Below, in pieces: positions 7,562 through 9,937 of a DNA stretch of 9,937 bases. The notes beneath the pieces are model-generated. The model did not search any database, had not been told where the DNA came from, and worked only from the letters and a program-made list of their open reading frames with translations. Positions within the stretch are counted from its first letter, which is position 1. The number at the start of each line of letters is the position of its first letter. Source of the stretch: Planctomycetaceae bacterium (GTDB taxonomy: Bacteria; Planctomycetota; Planctomycetia; Planctomycetales; Planctomycetaceae). The position numbers were made by a program, and so were the translations under genes. The stretch is from contig DOCI01000008.1 of the NCBI GenBank assembly GCA_003503535.1, forward strand, positions 2,916 to 12,852, given 5' to 3'.

Positions 7562-7777
7562 TTAGACGATCCAAGACTCATGACGCAGATCATAAACCTG
7601 TTAAAACTGGCACCGGAGATTCAGGAAGCGTTTCTGTTTGTACAGAGGGGAAAACTCAAATATCCCCTGTCGCCGTTTGTTCACATTGAGCAGCCACTTC
7701 GTGCACAAGCAGTCCACTCACCAGACTACCTTATCGTGCGCACTGACACCACAGATTTGCACAAGCTTCCGGCATAA
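7562..7777 (+). pseudogene. Helix-turn-helix relic, recombinase-associated type
   Basis: The reading frame at 7580-7777 (65 codons from ATG; the open frame extends upstream through DDPRL) begins TQIINLLKLAPEIQEAFLF. This closely resembles the second half of a helix-turn-helix found in small proteins encoded with site-specific recombinases, where the usual text is RVTQI-NLL-LAPEIQE. The residues after VQRGK do not resemble that family and I do not recognise them. The first helix is missing. It is probably a fragment left by rearrangement; a genuine small hypothetical protein of 65 residues is possible. Family placement is from memory of the motif only. Confidence 0.35.
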
Positions 7778-7848
7778 TACGTGCAGGAAATACTGGGATG
7801 CAATGTCTTAAGGGCCTAAACACTCGGCTTTTTAGCGATTAAACTCAC

Positions 7849-7966
7849 TTCGAGTAAATTCCTTGCTCAAGGTATGATATTTGCACTATCTCGGCCACGG
7901 TGGAGCATACAGTCTCTCTTGAAAAACATAAGGTTATTTGCACCATCGAAAAATAAACTCATACTT
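7849..7966 (+). promoter_or_regulatory. Candidate promoter region for the DUF1559 gene
   Basis: Two weak sigma-70-like candidates are present: TATGAT at 7873-7878 with a poor TTCGAG 18 bases upstream, and TTGCAC (7938-7943) with CATACT (7960-7965) at 16-base spacing. The second would place the transcript start about 25 bases before the coding start. Neither is strong. No operator-like palindrome is obvious between them. Confidence 0.2.
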
Positions 7967-7995
7967 TCATGTTCACTTTTCAGAGGTCTCATTAG

Positions 7996-8985
7996 ATGCA
8001 GAGTACACCCAGCATAGTATGCAATACTATAAATTCTTACTTCAAAAGAGGTTTCACACTCATTGAGCTATTGGTCGTCATCGCGATCATTGCGATACTG
8101 GTTGCCTTGCTTCTTCCTGCGGTTCAGCAGGCAAGGGAAGCAGCCCGACGAAGTTCATGTAAAAATAATTTGAAACAACTTGGATTGGCGCTACACAACT
8201 ATCATGATGTCCACTCCACATTTCCTGTTGGGGCAATTCAGGGGAAAGGAAACTGGCGGATTGGTTTGTTGCCATTCTTGGAACAGGGCAACGCGTTTGA
8301 CCAAATCACATTCAATGGGGGTGGCTCATTATTTCGTGGGAACAGTTACACCGCCGATGGACTTGCAGTCTTGATTGACCTCATCGTTCCAAGCTACAAA
8401 TGTCCCTCGGGAACTCATCCGGAAATCAGTACGACGCATGGAAGTTCAGAGGGTGGTATGAAATGCGATTATGTCGGCATCGCGGGAGCGACACCTGCGC
8501 CTGGAGGATTAGGCCCCTGTGGCTCTTCGACTCGATACGGCACAAATACCTACTGCGACAACGGTTTGCTGGCTTACAACTCAAATTTCAAAATGAGAGA
8601 TGTCACAGATGGGACATCCAATACGATTATCGTTGCCGAGCAGTCGGGCTTAGTCAATAACGGTGATATTCGTGCCAACTACTATGGGGGCTGGCACGGA
8701 ACTCCTTTCTCAGCGAAACCCTCCTCTGTCAGCGGAAGTGATGATTACTGGGGTTCCGGAACCACAACAGTCAAACATGCAATCAACAGCAGTTGGCTAA
8801 GCGGAGCTCCATCGGATGCGAACAGTACCTACGATGGAAACACGATCCTCAATTCATTCCATAAGGGCGGAATTCAGGTCGTGCTTGTCGATGGCTCGGT
8901 GAAGTTTATCTCAGAAAACCTCGACTTCACCACCTTGACCAAATTATGTGCTCGAGGCGATGGTGCTGTGATTGGCGAATTATAA
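7996..8985 (+). CDS. DUF1559 domain-containing pseudopilin-like protein
   Basis: This 329-residue protein has a type IV pilin-like N-terminus: a 19-residue leader ending KRG, cleavage/methylation site G19-F20TLIE with the conserved Glu at 24, and a hydrophobic helix to about residue 44 ([20 protein letters not shown]). [17 protein letters not shown] and ALHNYHD follow, hallmarks of the planctomycete DUF1559 (SBP_bac_10) family. The C-terminal part contains the expected FHKGG and VDGSVKFI (298-305). The leader is probably processed by a prepilin peptidase, leaving the protein membrane-anchored with its body in the periplasm. Function is unknown; planctomycete genomes carry very many copies. 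The start is supported by AGAGG at 7982-7986, nine bases before ATG. A strong terminator follows, and a small lipoprotein gene lies downstream, a recurrent pairing in the phylum. Confidence 0.95.
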   Translation: MQSTPSIVCNTINSYFKRGFTLIELLVVIAIIAILVALLLPAVQQAREAARRSSCKNNLKQLGLALHNYHDVHSTFPVGAIQGKGNWRIGLLPFLEQGNAFDQITFNGGGSLFRGNSYTADGLAVLIDLIVPSYKCPSGTHPEISTTHGSSEGGMKCDYVGIAGATPAPGGLGPCGSSTRYGTNTYCDNGLLAYNSNFKMRDVTDGTSNTIIVAEQSGLVNNGDIRANYYGGWHGTPFSAKPSSVSGSDDYWGSGTTTVKHAINSSWLSGAPSDANSTYDGNTILNSFHKGGIQVVLVDGSVKFISENLDFTTLTKLCARGDGAVIGEL

Positions 8986-9015
8986 AACCATATCCCATAG
9001 CGACATCATTCATTC

Positions 9016-9048
9016 GACGACTCGTATTCTGCGAGTCGTCTTTGTTTT
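9016..9048 (+). terminator. Rho-independent terminator after the DUF1559 gene
   Basis: GACGACTCG (9016-9024) and CGAGTCGTC (9032-9040) form a perfect 9-bp GC-rich stem with a 7-base loop, followed directly by TTTGTTTT (9041-9048). It lies 30 bases after the DUF1559 stop. The T-tract also forms the left arm of a short palindrome, TTGTTTT-G-AAAACAA (9042-9056). Confidence 0.85.
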
Positions 9049-9075
9049 GAAAACAATAAAACACGTAAAACTAAT
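9047..9075 (+). promoter_or_regulatory. Weak candidate promoter for the lipoprotein gene
   Basis: TTGAAA (9047-9052) and ACTAAT (9070-9075) have 17-base spacing and reasonable similarity to -35/-10 boxes. The implied transcript start is only about 8 bases before ATG 9090, which argues against it unless the mRNA has a very short leader. The overlap with the palindrome at 9042-9056 could mean regulation, or chance in AT-rich DNA. Confidence 0.2.
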
Positions 9076-9089
9076 TAAGAAACTGCAGT

Positions 9090-9506
9090 ATGAAACGCCC
9101 TCATCAATTCGTTTTGCCCGTACTTTGCCTGATGTTGCTCACGATGATCAGCGGCTGCGCGCCGACTCCGGGTTCAAGTCGACCAACCGGAGCTGTAAAA
9201 GTCCGTGTCACAATTGAAGGTGCCGAAATCACCACAGGCTTGGTCCAATTCACGAATTCCGCAAATGGGATATCCAGTGCAGCCGAGCTGGATGTTGAAG
9301 GAACCGCCTCGCTTTCGGATGTGGTTGTCGGTAGTTATCAGGTGGTGATCATTCCCCCTAGTCCCGAGCCGGGGGATCCAGAATTGATGGATTACAACAA
9401 TATTCCGGAAAGGTATCGCTCATTCAACACGACACCACTAACTGCAGAGGTAACTTCCGGGGATAACAAATTTGAATTTGCCTTGGATTCTAATTCGGAG
9501 AAATGA
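9090..9506 (+). CDS. Small lipoprotein with carboxypeptidase-regulatory-like beta domain
   Basis: This is a 138-residue protein with a lipoprotein signal peptide: KR at 2-3, a hydrophobic core at about 7-19 and lipobox ISGC with lipidated Cys23. The mature part is one small beta-rich domain: GAVKVRVTIEGAEITTGLVQF (about 34-54), then a DVEGTASLSDVVVGSYQVVI stretch (about 69-88) and a PPSPEPGDPE segment. It fits the planctomycete pattern of G-x-V-T-hydrophobic strands ending in V-x-G-x-Y-x-V, usually annotated as carboxypeptidase regulatory-like or hypothetical. These proteins commonly neighbour DUF1559 genes, as here, suggesting a shared envelope role (inference). The ribosome binding site is weak (AAGA about ten bases upstream). 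The gene lies beyond the terminator, so it depends on readthrough or its own promoter. Confidence 0.85.
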   Translation: MKRPHQFVLPVLCLMLLTMISGCAPTPGSSRPTGAVKVRVTIEGAEITTGLVQFTNSANGISSAAELDVEGTASLSDVVVGSYQVVIIPPSPEPGDPELMDYNNIPERYRSFNTTPLTAEVTSGDNKFEFALDSNSEK

Positions 9507-9550
9507 TCCGTTTCACTCCGCTCACCTGAGTATCAAGAAATAGCGTCCCT

Positions 9551-9750
9551 TCTTTGATTTCGATGAAAGAGTTGCTTTGAGTGGAAATTATGATTTCCCT
9601 ATGGCTTAGGAATTACACTCACTCTTTCTCTTTCTTTAAGGAGGACCACCATGCTCTAACTCGGTATCGATCAATATGCACGACAACTGACCGTATCCTT
9701 AAGAGACCAGCAGGGCGATGTCCTGCTCGCTCGTCAGGTCTCCCACGCGC
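9551..9750 (+). mobile_element. Second IS110-family left-end fragment, direct repeat of 4833-5024
   Basis: The leader (9551-9650), the GGAGGACCACC ribosome-binding stretch and the first 31 transposase codons repeat the copy at 4833-5024 in the same orientation. From ATG to codon 31 I count 8 differences in 93 bases. Similarity stops abruptly at about 9750, and everything downstream is unrelated. The leader hairpin of the first copy is not preserved. Only about 200 bases of the element remain. Confidence 0.8.
9651..9750 (+). pseudogene. IS110-family transposase N-terminal fragment
   Basis: The frame from ATG 9651 reads M-L, then TAA at codon 3, then LGIDQYARQL and SLRDQQGDVLLARQVS, the N-terminal strand and first catalytic Asp region of the IS110 DEDD domain. 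Compared with the copy at 4927 it also has one inserted C at the end of the match. Nonsense codon and truncation make it non-functional. It is too short to be a gene. Confidence 0.7.
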
Positions 9751-9787
9751 CCTCTGTCATAAATTTATAAAGTACTTTTAGGTGAAT

Positions 9788-9937
9788 TCACAAATCGCCT
9801 GGTGCCTCAAAAGTCTCAAATAAGAAATGTCTTTTCGGGCAATCTTTCACATTATAAAGCCCTGAATCTGGCTCTGGATAGCCTCTGATTCGACTCGCTT
9901 GACCATTTGGAATTCTGTCCCAATCTGCGTAAAATCT
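9788..9937 (-). CDS. Possible partial reading frame running off the window end
   Basis: On the minus strand a frame is open from the window edge (9937) to a TGA at 9788-9790, 49 codons, with no start visible. It contains DWDRIPNGQA, RIRGYPEPDSG and KRHFLFETFEAPGDL, a balanced protein-like composition, but I recognise no family. A frame of this length can be open by chance, so this is a candidate only. If real, its 3' end lies 38 bases from the truncated IS110 fragment and faces it. Confidence 0.3.
   Translation of the reverse strand, partial: RFYADWDRIPNGQASRIRGYPEPDSGLYNVKDCPKRHFLFETFEAPGDL

Noticed and set aside
7811..7835. AGGGCC...GGCTTTTT as a terminator after the helix-turn-helix relic
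   Set aside because: The stem relies on G-U pairs and is too short; the T-run alone is not sufficient.
8972..9217. An 81-codon plus-strand frame overlapping both neighbours
   Set aside because: It starts inside the DUF1559 gene, runs through the terminator and into the lipoprotein gene in another frame, and has no ribosome binding site.
9496..9520. CGGAG...CTCCG inverted repeat at the end of the lipoprotein gene as a terminator
   Set aside because: The stem is only five bases before bulges, overlaps the stop codon and has no T-tract.
1..9937. CRISPR array, tRNA or rRNA gene
   Set aside because: No regularly spaced short repeats and no cloverleaf or rRNA-like segments were seen on either strand.

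Overview
The window looks like the chromosome of a planctomycete (order not resolvable by eye). The evidence is a PSCyt1/DUF1549/DUF1553 cytochrome-type protein followed at once by a Tat-exported DUF1501 protein, and a DUF1559 pseudopilin-like protein next to a small lipoprotein. Both pairings are typical of that phylum. Base composition is moderate, and all confident genes lie on the + strand.

Region 1 (1-4300) is an intact two-gene operon of exported proteins. The first is a 958-residue PSCyt1-DUF1549-DUF1553 protein with a CxxCH haem-type motif. The second is a 468-residue DUF1501 protein of the alkaline phosphatase/sulfatase-like superfamily, beginning 16 bases downstream. Such pairs are abundant in planctomycetes and are thought to act in the periplasm, often in polysaccharide or sulfated-glycan catabolism, but the substrate cannot be read here. 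A small SnoaL/NTF2-fold protein (4406-4801) follows as a separate unit.

Region 2 (4833-7777) is a decayed mobile-element zone. It starts with the left end and N-terminal half of an IS110-family transposase (nonsense codon at 5200, probable catalytic Glu changed to Val). Near 5460 this runs directly into a second, unrelated DDE/rve integrase-type transposase broken by frameshifts and deletions (5461-6323). Next come a hairpin-forming sequence resembling an integron attC site (about 6484-6609) and an intact ASCH-domain gene (6641-7069) starting 37 bases after the predicted recombination point, as in an integron cassette. Behind it are the C-terminal relic of another integrase-core transposase (7110-7379) and a short helix-turn-helix-like relic (about 7562-7777).

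Region 3 (7996-9506) carries an intact DUF1559 gene, a clear rho-independent terminator (9016-9048) and a small lipoprotein gene.

Region 4 (9551-9937) holds a second, shorter copy of the same IS110 left end and transposase N-terminus (9551-9750), in the same orientation as the first, so the two copies bracket about 4.5 kb of accessory DNA. After it, a minus-strand reading frame runs off the window end.

The genes fall into exported metabolic/surface functions (regions 1 and 3) separated by an insertion hot spot. The most interesting parts are the directly repeated IS110 ends, the hairpin in the IS110 leader, and the possible integron-type cassette carrying the ASCH gene.
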